NCBI GenBank assembly: GCA_016930735.1
Contig: JAFGGF010000354.1
Span: 1-17,254 of the forward strand
DNA from: Prolixibacteraceae bacterium
GTDB taxonomy: Bacteria; Bacteroidota; Bacteroidia; Bacteroidales; Prolixibacteraceae
Direction of reading: 5' to 3'
Length of the DNA stretch: 17,254 nt
A model generated the notes under the pieces. It saw nothing but the letters and a program-made list of their open reading frames with translations, was not told the DNA's origin and made no database searches. Numbering within the stretch: position 1 is the first letter of the stretch; each line of letters starts with the position of its first letter. Shown piece after piece: positions 7,759 to 14,188 of the stretch. The translations under genes were made by a program, and so were the position numbers.

Positions 7759-8301
7759 TTATGATTTTATTACATAAGAACCAGCTATTAAATCGTGCCA
7801 GCCTTGTTTTTTATAATCAGTTGAAATATACCATATACCAAGACCGATAGGAACTGTGGAAATAAACACCGATAAACATCTGAACACGGCTCTTACAACA
7901 CTTATATTTTTCCCATACAAGTCAATAACTTTTAGTTTTAGTAGCATTTTCCCCGGGGTTGCCTGATAAACAGAACTTTCGAATGTAACATGATAAAATA
8001 TCCAGGAACTGAGACTTATTAACACTCGGTAAATGTTTAAGTCAATATCGCTGAAATTGAAAGAAAAGAGAAATATTTCAGGGATAAGCAGTAGCGTAAA
8101 TACAACCATTAAATCGATAAAAGTTGCCAGTGATCGTATTCCAAGGCCTGCGTAAGTAACTTTTAAATCGGGGGCATTTAAAGATTTGTATTTTAATCTT
8201 TTAAATCCAGCAGTTCGTCTTGATTTTACTTGTCCAAATACGTCGCGTTCTTTAACAAAATCGGGAAGATCTTGTGATGCATATTCAAATATTTTTTTCA
8301 C
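7759..8301 (-). CDS. RDD-family integral membrane protein
   Basis: 180 residues. After a polar N-terminus of about 45 residues, the RDD signature appears: Arg56 and Asp63 in GLGIRSLATFIDLMVVFTLL, a second helix near 92-108 (YRVLISLSSWIFYHVTF), the loop ATPGKMLLKLKVID (114-127), a third helix near 138-160 and the conserved Asp170 in QGWHDLIAGSYV. Several RDD proteins have been linked to ion transport, but for most the function is unknown. The 76 bp to the USP gene upstream contain small hairpins (8329-8350) but no obvious promoter. Confidence 0.88.
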   Translation of the reverse strand: MKKIFEYASQDLPDFVKERDVFGQVKSRRTAGFKRLKYKSLNAPDLKVTYAGLGIRSLATFIDLMVVFTLLLIPEIFLFSFNFSDIDLNIYRVLISLSSWIFYHVTFESSVYQATPGKMLLKLKVIDLYGKNISVVRAVFRCLSVFISTVPIGLGIWYISTDYKKQGWHDLIAGSYVIKS

Positions 8302-8377
8302 TGTTGTTTAATTTCTCTTAGTTGTTTTATTTCACTTTATTGGAATGAAATCTATCCTGTTATTAATAATTTCAGGA

Positions 8378-8854
8378 TCAGGATTTACTTTGCTTTTTTA
8401 TTGGGATGACCAATACCGGAATAGTTGCGTTTAGTAAAACTTTTTCAGTAACACTTCCAATGGCTGATTTTTCAAACCATTTCCTGCTGTGCGAACCCAT
8501 TACAATAACATCTCCACTAATTTTCTTTGCTGCTTTTAAAATAACTTCTGCACAATCACCTTCTTCAAGGAGTGTTTGAATATGATCATCTCCTAAATAA
8601 TGTTTCGATTTATCGAGAAATTGCAGAGATAACTTTTTGGAATCAATAGTTTCTTTAGTTAATTTCTCACTTGTATCAAGGTGGCCTGCAAAACCCATAA
8701 TGGTAATATGATTGGTTAACAAATAATCCTGTGGATCTGTTAAAACATGTAATAATGTTACTTCAGCTTTCATTGATTTGGCTATATAAAAACCTGTCTC
8801 AGCAATCTTTTGGGCGCTTGGATCATAATTCAAGGCAATCAATATTCTTTTCAT
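8378..8854 (-). CDS. Universal stress protein (UspA family), single domain
   Basis: 158 residues, one Usp domain. It begins MKRILIALNYDPSA, where the usual Asp of the nucleotide pocket is shifted (NYD), and ends with GDVIVMGSHSRKWFEKSAIGSVTEKVL and PVLVIP. The ATP-loop consensus G-x2-G-x9-G-S/T is changed: GSHS has Ser in place of the second Gly, while the GSV is kept. ATP binding may therefore be altered; this is an inference from one sequence. Usp proteins are induced by starvation and envelope or oxidative stress. It sits 58 bp downstream of the SPFH gene. Confidence 0.93.
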   Translation of the reverse strand: MKRILIALNYDPSAQKIAETGFYIAKSMKAEVTLLHVLTDPQDYLLTNHITIMGFAGHLDTSEKLTKETIDSKKLSLQFLDKSKHYLGDDHIQTLLEEGDCAEVILKAAKKISGDVIVMGSHSRKWFEKSAIGSVTEKVLLNATIPVLVIPIKKQSKS

Positions 8855-8912
8855 GATAATACTTTATCTTATCTCATCTTTAACTGCATGTAATATTTTA
8901 TAAATTGGGAAA

Positions 8913-9779
8913 TTATTTTTCTTTTTGTTTTCTTTCCAAAGGCAGTATTCCTGCCATTTCGCCAATAATATTCACCAAATCAGATCCGGTTGGTATAACA
9001 ATTTTAGCATTATTCCCGAGCGAAGCTTCCAATGCTTCTAGTTTTCGTAACAACTGGGCATTACCAATAAAATATTTATCAGCGGCTTCGTTTACCAGTT
9101 TTATGGCTTCAGCTTCTCCTTCGGCATGCAAAATTTTCGATTGTTTGTATCCTTCAGCTTCTTTAATTTTTGCACGTTTTACACCGTCGGCAACGGTTTC
9201 AGCTGCGGTAGCAGAATCGATGGCCGCAATTTTTTCATTTTCAGCTTTTACCACTTTGTTCATGGTTTCCTGTACATCTCTTGGCGGATCAATCTCTTTT
9301 AGTTCAGTTCGCACAATTTCAATGCCCCAGCTTTTGGTTTCTTCATGCAGGGTCCGGTACAATTCCGAGTTTATCTTACCACGTTCGCTATTTGCAGACT
9401 TTAATGTAAGTGTCCCGATAATATTACGAAGCGTTGTTCGGGCAAGGTTTACAATCTGCCATTTATAGTTATTTACATTGTAAATCGAGCCCTTTACGCT
9501 TTCCTCATCTGATTTTACCCTAAAATATACCTGGGCATCAACGCTGGCATTCAGGTTGTCGTTGGTGATAATTTCCTGTGGTTCGGCATCCACCATTTGT
9601 TCGGTTACATTCACCAGAAATAACCGGTCGATTATCGGAATAATCCAGTGAAATCCGGGTGCAGCCAGGCTATGATATTTCCCAAGCCGTTCAATCAGGC
9701 CCCGGTGTGTAGGCCTTACAATTCTAATTCCTGCGAAGAGGAATATTACTACAGGAATAATTAAATATAAATAGTTCAT
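8913..9779 (-). CDS. SPFH/stomatin-like membrane-anchored protein
   Basis: 288 residues. One N-terminal membrane helix (3-19), then the SPFH (band 7) domain from about 20 to 190 beginning RPTHRGLIERLGKYHSLAAPGFHWIIP, which is typical of QmcA/stomatin proteins. This is followed by an Ala/Glu/Lys-rich coiled coil (about 190-235, ATAAETVADGVKRAKIKEAEG) and a C-terminal region ending ERKQKEK. Such proteins form ring or cage oligomers on the inner membrane and often work with NfeD or FtsH. No NfeD gene is adjacent here. The start codon is an ATG 29 bp from the CsbD-like gene. Confidence 0.92.
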   Translation of the reverse strand: MNYLYLIIPVVIFLFAGIRIVRPTHRGLIERLGKYHSLAAPGFHWIIPIIDRLFLVNVTEQMVDAEPQEIITNDNLNASVDAQVYFRVKSDEESVKGSIYNVNNYKWQIVNLARTTLRNIIGTLTLKSANSERGKINSELYRTLHEETKSWGIEIVRTELKEIDPPRDVQETMNKVVKAENEKIAAIDSATAAETVADGVKRAKIKEAEGYKQSKILHAEGEAEAIKLVNEAADKYFIGNAQLLRKLEALEASLGNNAKIVIPTGSDLVNIIGEMAGILPLERKQKEK

Positions 9780-9808
9780 TTTATTTCTAAGTTTATTATT
9801 TTGTTTAT

Positions 9809-10012
9809 TTACCTAATGGAAGAATAATCAAATGATTCAATTACATCCAACAAGTCCTTTTTTGTTTTACCCAGCTTGGTAGAAATATTTTGTAACAAAT
9901 CATCTCTCAATAAATGTCCCCAATTCAAATCAGCATTGGTTAATTCAGGGTACTTTTCCCTGAGTTTATCTTTAATATATCCCCACTGGTTCATGTCAAA
10001 TTTTGATTCCAT
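9809..10012 (-). CDS. CsbD-like small general-stress protein
   Basis: 67 residues, helical, no membrane segment. The pattern MNQWGYIKDKLREKYPELTNADL, then LLQNISTKLGKTKKDLLDVI, is the CsbD arrangement of two helices around a Lys/Leu-Gly-Lys-Thr core. CsbD was named for its sigma-B-controlled member in Bacillus subtilis and its biochemical role is unknown. The ATG lies 2 bp after the stop of the outer-membrane barrel gene, so the two are probably cotranslated. Confidence is moderate because the family is short and variable. Confidence 0.72.
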   Translation of the reverse strand: MESKFDMNQWGYIKDKLREKYPELTNADLNWGHLLRDDLLQNISTKLGKTKKDLLDVIESFDYSSIR

Positions 10013-10014
10013 AA

Positions 10015-10515
10015 TTACATTTTTATTGTTATTCCAAATTTTCCTCCTGTGGCTGTATTTCCTCCTACAAACTCCAGGTTAATTCCAATATTCCTGGAAA
10101 AATTGTACCTTCCACCAATTTGAGCCCCCAATCCAATTCCTGAAGTGTGTGACCCCTCATACTCATTCGGAGATCTCCAGTTATAGAAACCAAGATTTAA
10201 TCCGGCATAGAAGTCCCAGGGTGATGGAATATTTAATACGTTATTAAAATGATAATTGGCATTTCCTAAAATACCGATTATAGAGTGGTGGTATTTATGA
10301 TCGGACCAGTTATTGTAATATGAGCGATAAGATAGCTCACCACCCAGCGTTATATCCGGGTGTACCCCAAAATCTAACCCTAAATAAACCGGAACTCCCC
10401 ATGTAGAAAGTCCGACTCCAACATTAATTTGCGAATGTCCTTTCGAAATTGGTTCTTGTGCAAAAATTACACTTACTACAATCAGTAAAACGAAAGTTAA
10501 AATTTGTTTTTTCAT
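10015..10515 (-). CDS. Small outer-membrane beta-barrel protein
   Basis: 166 residues with a clear signal peptide (MKKQILTFVLLIVVSVIFAQ, cleavage after AQ near residue 20). The rest is alternating polar/aromatic beta strands with Gly-rich turns (GVGLSTWGVPVYLGLDFGVHP, GLNLGFYNW, GIGLGAQIGGRYNF) and a barrel-like end (FGITIKM). This is the look of the roughly 8-stranded OmpW/OmpX-like barrels of Bacteroidota. The function is unknown; small barrels of this kind act as pores or envelope-integrity proteins. Upstream, 12 bp away, is the Lmo0937-like gene, so it belongs to the unit driven by the 10728-10796 promoter element. Confidence 0.85.
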   Translation of the reverse strand: MKKQILTFVLLIVVSVIFAQEPISKGHSQINVGVGLSTWGVPVYLGLDFGVHPDITLGGELSYRSYYNNWSDHKYHHSIIGILGNANYHFNNVLNIPSPWDFYAGLNLGFYNWRSPNEYEGSHTSGIGLGAQIGGRYNFSRNIGINLEFVGGNTATGGKFGITIKM

Positions 10516-10527
10516 TTTATTTAATAT

Positions 10528-10680
10528 TTATTTTTTTTTGTTGAAAAAAAATCGGAGCAAAATGATAAAAACTGCCAAAAGAAGCAGAATATCAAAATAA
10601 CGGGATGAGTCAAATCCGAAGGTTATAATACCCCATAAAATAATAAGTAAGACAGCAATAATGTAAAGTGAATTTTTCAT
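10528..10680 (-). CDS. Lmo0937-like 50-residue membrane protein
   Basis: A 50-codon ORF with an ATG at 10680, in frame to a TAA at 10528. The protein is two hydrophobic helices with a short polar turn (MKNSLYIIAVLLIILWGIIT, then FGFDSSRYFDILLLLAVFII) and a basic end (RFFFNKKK). This matches the architecture of the Lmo0937 family of small membrane proteins common in Bacteroidota stress clusters. It is the first gene behind the element at 10728-10796 (distal repeat 97-116 bp before the ATG) and 12 bp before the barrel gene. Too short to be found by usual length limits. Role unknown. Confidence 0.8.
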   Translation of the reverse strand: MKNSLYIIAVLLIILWGIITFGFDSSRYFDILLLLAVFIILLRFFFNKKK

Positions 10681-10695
10681 GGCATTGAATATTAT

Positions 10696-10715
10696 AAATC
10701 TCATTGCTGAGATTT
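10696..10715 (-). other. Hairpin at the predicted 5' end of the Lmo0937-like transcript
   Basis: An 8-bp perfect inverted repeat (AAATCTCA, loop of 4, TGAGATTT) lies within the first bases after the predicted start site (about 10721). No T-run follows on the minus strand, so it is not a terminator. It could stabilise the leader; no function is proven. Confidence 0.5.
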
Positions 10716-10727
10716 TATTATTAAAAA

Positions 10728-10796
10728 TAAAATTACTTCAAAGGAATACTTGAAGTGTTACACAATTCACATTAATAGTTACATCATTCACACATT
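10728..10796 (-). promoter_or_regulatory. Promoter element 1: 21-bp-phased direct repeats and -7 element before the Lmo0937-like gene
   Basis: On the plus strand, distal repeat AGTTACATCATTCACACATT (10777-10796) and proximal repeat GTTACACAATTCACA (10757-10771) share GTTACA-CATTCACA-type sequence and start exactly 21 bp apart. After a further 21 bp comes the -7 element, TAATTTTA on the minus strand (10728-10735), one base from TAnnTTTG. Predicted start site near 10721, leader about 40 nt. The proximal repeat covers the expected -33 position, which fits an activator that replaces or contacts the -33 region. Confidence 0.72.
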
Positions 10797-10818
10797 TCTG
10801 ACTTAAGAGCTTCATTAA

Positions 10819-11361
10819 TTACTTTTTGTCTTTTCTGCTTTTTGGGGTTCGATTTTTTCCTTTATTTTTAGCATGGCTTTTTTCCTCAATACTGATATAA
10901 TTCAGGCTATCCATTTTAGCGGAAAATACTTGAAAAAGTAATTCTATCCTGGAATTTTCAGCTACAGTATCAATTCCAATAGTTTTTTGCTCCAAACCAC
11001 GGTAACCTTTGGCATATTTTATTTTATATTCTTTAAAATAAATGAAAGGAGTATTGCCGTAATATTCTGTCATTACTACTTTGTATCCACCATACAAATC
11101 ATAACTACTGTATTGCTTTGGAAGATATGACCGGTAAATCCATTTTTCATCTTCAAAATAGATAAATTTAGAAAAATGAATATCAAAATAGGCTTCCACA
11201 TCGGGCAGATAATAGTAACGCACATCTGTGTATCCGGCAGGTCCCCATGGAGGAGGCATTACTAAATTATAGCTTAATGAAACCTGTCCATGTGAAATGG
11301 CAGTAAAAAATAACATTATTCCTATTATGGTAAACTTTAGCATTTTCATATAATTGTTCAT
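10819..11361 (-). CDS. Secreted Bacteroidota-specific protein of unknown function
   Basis: 180 residues with a signal peptide (residues 1-25, cleavage probably after SHG). The mature part is rich in Tyr and Trp, with blocks such as DVRYYYLPDVEAYFDIHFSK, FIYFEDEKWIYRSYLP and YDLYGGYKVVMTEYYG. This is a recurring pattern in small periplasmic proteins of the phylum, whose members have no assigned activity that I know. The C-terminus is a Lys/Arg-rich tail (NKGKNRTPKSRKDKK), which might bind anionic polymers or nucleic acid; that is inference. It has its own copy of the 21-bp-phased element (11587-11655), giving an unusually long leader of about 220 nt. Confidence 0.75.
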   Translation of the reverse strand: MNNYMKMLKFTIIGIMLFFTAISHGQVSLSYNLVMPPPWGPAGYTDVRYYYLPDVEAYFDIHFSKFIYFEDEKWIYRSYLPKQYSSYDLYGGYKVVMTEYYGNTPFIYFKEYKIKYAKGYRGLEQKTIGIDTVAENSRIELLFQVFSAKMDSLNYISIEEKSHAKNKGKNRTPKSRKDKK

Positions 11362-11379
11362 TTTTTATGGTAAGCCATG

Positions 11380-11406
11380 CCTGCCTGGCTTGCACAGTCA
11401 GACAGG
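11380..11406. repeat. GC-rich imperfect palindrome in the leader of the 10819-11361 gene
   Basis: CCTGCCTGG (11380-11388) and TCAGACAGG (11398-11406) flank a 9-base loop. They pair at 7 of 9 positions, plus one wobble. Its G+C content stands out sharply from the surrounding AT-rich sequence. CCTG-x-CTG...CAGGCAGG palindromes occur as dispersed repeats in Bacteroidota genomes as far as I recall, so this may be a single copy of such an element. Only one copy is in this window. Confidence 0.45.
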
Positions 11407-11586
11407 TAACTCGCCACAATAATCATCCTCCTGTATCTCAAAATTTTATTGTGTTGGTTCGTTTCATCTCAACCCATTATAAAATTATTTTTCCAAAATG
11501 AAGGTGAGTTTTTCACTTGTATCTTTTAATTAACTCAGCTCTTTTGAGTCTGTCTATTTATGTTGTGCAGTTAATAAATTCATAAT

Positions 11587-11655
11587 CAAAGATATTTCTC
11601 TTTCCCCCGGCAACTGTTACAAAACTTTAGAAATTAGTTACATCATTCACACATT
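11587..11655 (-). promoter_or_regulatory. Promoter element 2: 21-bp-phased direct repeats and perfect -7 element
   Basis: Distal repeat (11636-11655) is identical over 20 bases to the distal repeats of elements 1 and 3. The proximal repeat GTTACAAAACTTTAG starts at 11616, giving 21 bp spacing. After 21 bp, the minus strand reads TATCTTTG (11587-11594), a perfect TAnnTTTG. Predicted start near 11581. The first real gene downstream is at 11361, so the leader is about 220 nt and contains the palindrome at 11380-11406 plus a small hairpin at 11533-11549. Confidence 0.78.
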
Positions 11656-11678
11656 CTGAATATATTGCAGTGCCATTA

Positions 11679-11834
11679 TTAATCAAATAATTCCCGGAGG
11701 GTTACCACTTGCAATTTAGCTAGCAATGAAGCGCTACAATGTTTCATTATAGTCTCACTTGATTTTCTGGGGAGATCGCTTAAACGGAAGAAGGGTGCAT
11801 CATTTGCTGGCAAAAACACAGCCGGGTTATACAT
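11679..11834 (-). CDS. Orphan 51-residue ORF of unknown function
   Basis: An ATG at 11834 immediately preceded by TAA opens a 51-codon frame ending at 11679. The protein (MYNPAVFLPANDAPFFRLSD..., then LPRKSSETIMKHCSASLLAK and LQVVTLRELFD) has a balanced composition unlike translations of AT-rich noncoding DNA, which suggests a real or recently real coding sequence. The ATG lies in the loop of the imperfect hairpin at 11810-11855. I cannot identify the family. It could be the remainder of a mobile element or a small regulator. No promoter with the local signature precedes it. Treat as a candidate. Confidence 0.35.
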   Translation of the reverse strand: MYNPAVFLPANDAPFFRLSDLPRKSSETIMKHCSASLLAKLQVVTLRELFD

Positions 11835-11855
11835 TTAAACCCCGGCAATTTTTGC
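11810..11855. terminator. Large imperfect hairpin with A-tract and T-tract, possible bidirectional terminator
   Basis: Outer stem GCAAAAA (11810-11816) / TTTTTGC (11849-11855), internal loop, inner stem GCCGGG (11821-11826) / CCCGGC (11841-11846). The outer stem leaves a T-tract on either strand, as in bidirectional terminators. It is the second hairpin after the decayed OmpA gene. On the minus strand its loop contains the AUG of the 51-codon ORF, so a regulatory rather than terminating role is also possible. Confidence 0.5.
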
Positions 11856-11946
11856 ATGGTGAATTATGAAGGAAGGATTCTTTTGGAAAGGTTTTCATGT
11901 TCACCGGAATTTTTAAAAGACCTGATTTGGTTTTTTTACAATAAAA

Positions 11947-11980
11947 AAAACACTGCACCCCCAACCAAGTGCAGTGTTTT
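11947..11980 (-). terminator. Intrinsic terminator after the decayed OmpA gene
   Basis: A 12-bp perfect stem (AAAACACTGCAC / GTGCAGTGTTTT) with a 10-base loop, followed on the minus strand by a run of eight T residues. It starts about 20 bp after the OmpA stop codon. Strong rho-independent terminator for minus-strand transcription, and it keeps its perfect stem although the gene is broken. Confidence 0.9.
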
Positions 11981-12000
11981 AGCTTTCCCGTCAATAAATT

Positions 12001-12816
12001 TTATTGATACAAAAGCTTGTATATTCCCTGTAAATCGGGCGAAAGAATAACTTCTGTCCTGCGGTTTCCGGCTCGTCCTTCTATCATGTTATTTGGTTTT
12101 ACCGGGTGGAACTGGCCTTTACCGGAAGCAGTAATACGATTTGGGTTAAAACCATTATCAATAGTAAGAATGCGAACAATAGACGAAGCACTTGCTGTGC
12201 TTAGATCCCAATTATCCTCAAACATTTTTGTTTTAATCGGAACATCATCAGTATGGCCTACAATGGAAACGGTAAAATCTTCTGAGCTGTTTAAAACAGT
12301 GGCAAGCGATTTAAGTGCAGCTTTTCCTTTTGAATCACCACATCGCTGCCCGATTTAAAGAATAGTTTTTCTGCCAGCGATACATGTACGTTTCCATCCT
12401 TTAAATAAACAGAAAGTTCATCTGCCTTATAATTCATCAATGCATCGGCTATTGAATTTTTAAGCCTGCTGGCTATTTCCAACTGAGAATCGATAATATC
12501 CTCGAGATGTTTTAACCGATTTGCCTGTTCTATGATGGTCATATTCGATTCAGTGGTTAGTGCTATCAGATCATTTTGAATTGAAGCATATTTCTTTTGA
12601 ACCGCATCGTTTTCTTTTTGCAGGGAAGCCTTCTACTGGTTCATTTTCATTGCCTGCTTTTTACTTTCGTTCAGTTTATCAAGTGTATTTGAATTTTCTT
12701 TTTGCAGTTTGTCTGCCCTGGCTTCTGAAGCCCCAAATTTTTTATGTGGTACGCATGAAGTAAATAATATGCCAACGATCGGGTTAAGAATGAAGTGTGC
12801 GAATTGATTTTTTCAT
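12001..12816 (-). pseudogene. Decayed OmpA-family lipoprotein (peptidoglycan-binding C-terminal domain)
   Basis: Reading the minus strand with corrections gives a lipoprotein of about 270 residues: start MKKSIRTL at 12816, hydrophobic segment with lipobox FTSC, Lys/Glu-rich coiled coil (LQKENSNTLDKLNESKKQAM), then an OmpA/MotB-type domain with FKSGSDVV, SIVGHTDDVPI, NWDLSTASASSIV and GRAGNRRTEVIL. Three lesions break it: a +1 frameshift after codon 8 near 12791-12793, an in-frame TAG (12633-12635) in the coiled coil, and a one-base loss near 12337-12342. An intact OmpA-type lipoprotein would anchor the outer membrane to peptidoglycan. It lies between the lipoprotein gene and the terminator at 11947-11980, and no repeat-type promoter element precedes it. 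A sequencing error could explain one lesion but hardly all three. Confidence 0.88.
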
Positions 12817-12832
12817 TTTTTTAAATGAAAAA

Positions 12833-12849
12833 GCGGGAATTTCACCCGC
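12833..12849 (-). terminator. Terminator-like hairpin upstream of the decayed OmpA gene
   Basis: GCGGG (12833-12837) and CCCGC (12845-12849) with a 7-base loop, followed on the minus strand by TTTTTCATTT. It would end transcripts from the lipoprotein gene about 270 bp after its stop, or attenuate read-through into OmpA. Confidence 0.6.
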
Positions 12850-12926
12850 AATTTAAAATACAACCTATGAATAACCATGACCTATAAACCAACCATTTAC
12901 CAACTACAACACCTCAACTTTATTTT

Positions 12927-13094
12927 TTAATTCAATACGTGGAAAATAATCAATTTGTTCTTTTTAATAATTGTATCGTTTTTTGTAACACAATATCCAC
13001 AGGGTAACCTAATTTGAACTTTCCAAACTTTTGCCGATGCTTTTATTTTATAAAATTTGATTTTTTTGTGCTTTGAAAAAGGCCTGGTAAACAT
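12927..13094 (-). CDS. Doubtful 55-residue basic ORF
   Basis: An ATG at 13094 opens 55 codons ending at 12927. The product is very rich in Lys and Ile (MFTRPFSKHKKIKFYKIKAS..., with PCGYCVTKND in the middle). It starts 25 bp after the lipoprotein stop and precedes the hairpin at 12833-12849, which is a reasonable place for a small gene. The composition is also what AT-rich noncoding DNA would give. I do not recognise it and rate it as more likely spurious than real. Confidence 0.2.
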   Translation of the reverse strand: MFTRPFSKHKKIKFYKIKASAKVWKVQIRLPCGYCVTKNDTIIKKNKLIIFHVLN

Positions 13095-13119
13095 CGGATC
13101 AATTATTTTTATTTTTGTA

Positions 13120-13581
13120 TTATTTTGTATTGCTAACAGTAAAATCGGAAAATGCTTTTCCCAATTCATCCATATCGTGTTTAAATTCTAACTTGAATGA
13201 TTGCCACTGATCCGTTCCACTTTCTTCGTAACTATCCAGTTTTATTTTCAATTCGTAATTTCTTTTTTGCAACTCGGTCAGTTTTGTTTCATACAATATT
13301 TTATCCTCTTTGCCGGCGCTTACAATTTTTGTTCTTAGCTCTTCAATGCTTTTTTCGTTTGCAATGATTTTATTTTCAAATTCAATTTTAAATTGCTGGT
13401 ATTCTGTAATTGAATCCTGACGCGCCTGGTTTAAATCGCTTTGTGCATCTAAAACCGCCTTTTTTGCATCGATTACATTTTCCTCCGCATTTTCAAGTTT
13501 TTGCGATGGAGAATTGCACCCGGTGAAAATTGCTCCAGCTATAAATGTTGTTGCAGCAAGCATAAAAAGTATTTTTCTCAT
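13120..13581 (-). CDS. Coiled-coil lipoprotein resembling sll1863-family stress proteins
   Basis: 153 residues. Signal peptide with lipobox IFTGC, Cys22 being the lipidated residue. The rest is almost entirely a heptad coiled coil rich in Glu, Lys, Asp and Ala (ENAEENVIDAKKAVLDAQSD, QFKIEFENKIIANEKSIEEL), ending WQSFKLEFKHDMDELGKAFSDF. The shape matches the periplasmic or membrane-bound stress proteins annotated as sll1863-like, as I recall them; the function is unknown. It has element 3 directly upstream (distal repeat 13671-13690, -7 at 13622-13629), so its induction is probably coordinated with the sensor kinase. A predicted leader of about 35 nt fits normal initiation. Confidence 0.8.
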   Translation of the reverse strand: MRKILFMLAATTFIAGAIFTGCNSPSQKLENAEENVIDAKKAVLDAQSDLNQARQDSITEYQQFKIEFENKIIANEKSIEELRTKIVSAGKEDKILYETKLTELQKRNYELKIKLDSYEESGTDQWQSFKLEFKHDMDELGKAFSDFTVSNTK

Positions 13582-13968
13582 GGTTATAATATTAATAGTG
13601 TAATTAAATTATTACACCATTCAAAGTTATCCCTCAATAAAGCAGTAATTGTTACACAACTTTGATAATTAGTTACATCATTCACACATTTTCAAAATCA
13701 ACGTTATATATTCTTGTCGATATGTTAACTCGTGGCTGGAAATTTAAAGTCAATTACAGCGCCAGTTTTATCAGCACCGCAATTGGTTTTATGTTCCTAT
13801 GAAACGAACATGAAATTTGAAATACTAAATTACACAAACTAGTATATTAAACTTCATCGGGAGTTATATCTATTACCATTGAAAACTAAAAAATATAACT
13901 AGTTGAAAGGTAAAAGTTAAAAGAGAAAATATAATGATAGGCCATACAATAGGAAGGCAAAAATGAAC
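13582..13968. other. Intergenic region with promoter element 3 and no convincing gene
   Basis: 387 bp. Apart from element 3 (13622-13690), the stretch 13691-13968 holds only a very short plus-strand frame (13722-13802, 26 codons, MLTRGWKFKVNYSASF...) and a mirror-image minus-strand frame without a start codon. Both read as protein-like by chance of shared register, and I support neither. The remainder is AT-rich with no clear hairpin. Confidence 0.5.
13622..13690 (-). promoter_or_regulatory. Promoter element 3: 21-bp-phased direct repeats and perfect -7 element before the lipoprotein
   Basis: Distal repeat at 13671-13690 is identical to those of elements 1 and 2. The proximal repeat GTTACACAACTTTGA starts at 13651, 21 bp from the distal GTTAC at 13672. 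After a further 21 bp the minus strand reads TAACTTTG (13622-13629), a perfect TAnnTTTG. Predicted start near 13616, 35 nt before the ATG. Confidence 0.8.
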
Positions 13969-14154
13969 CTAAATTGTCACATTCTGCAAGCTATCCAAAA
14001 CTCCAAATTCTCTTAGTAACCAAACCACAAGAATAATAACTACAACAGCAGTTAGAATATTTTTAATCGTGCGTTGCATGGGAATATAGCTGTTTATAAG
14101 CCATAGGATAACTCCGGCAACCAAAATAACAATTATAATAGTTAATAATGACAT
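13969..14154 (-). CDS. Two-helix small membrane protein (Thivi_2564-like)
   Basis: 61 residues. First helix SLLTIIIVILVAGVILWLIN, a short loop with Tyr-Ile-Pro-Met, then a second helix (TIKNILTAVVVIILVVWLL) and a polar tail. The pattern LWLxNxYIPM...IKxIL is that of the Thivi_2564 family of small membrane proteins, which I recall as frequent in stress clusters; the role is unknown. The upstream region has only a degenerate copy of the promoter element (14189-14258). Confidence 0.75.
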   Translation of the reverse strand: MSLLTIIIVILVAGVILWLINSYIPMQRTIKNILTAVVVIILVVWLLREFGVLDSLQNVTI

Positions 14155-14188
14155 ATTAATAAATTGTTGAAATGGTTATTAAAATTCA

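Larger units (their letters stand above)
12817..13119 (-). other. Intergenic region between the coiled-coil lipoprotein and the decayed OmpA gene
   Basis: About 300 bp. It holds a terminator-like hairpin (12833-12849) and a doubtful 55-codon ORF (12927-13094), both listed separately. I see no copy of the 21-bp-phased promoter element here, so the decayed OmpA gene either lost its promoter or relied on read-through. Confidence 0.6.

Noticed and set aside
12633..12635. Amber codon in the OmpA-type gene as a recoded (read-through) codon
   Set aside because: Two frameshifts in the same gene make decay the simpler explanation, and the gene at 14276 uses TAG as its normal stop.
13722..13802. Short plus-strand ORF (26 codons) with a mirror-image minus-strand frame
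   Set aside because: Both frames look protein-like because they share codon register. Neither is long enough or has a promoter or start that decides between them.
13829..13858. ATTACACAA followed about 22 bp later by ACTTCATCG, resembling the promoter repeats
   Set aside because: The second half matches only 5 of 8 bases, the spacing is 22 instead of 21, no -7 element follows at the right distance, and no convincing gene lies directly behind it.
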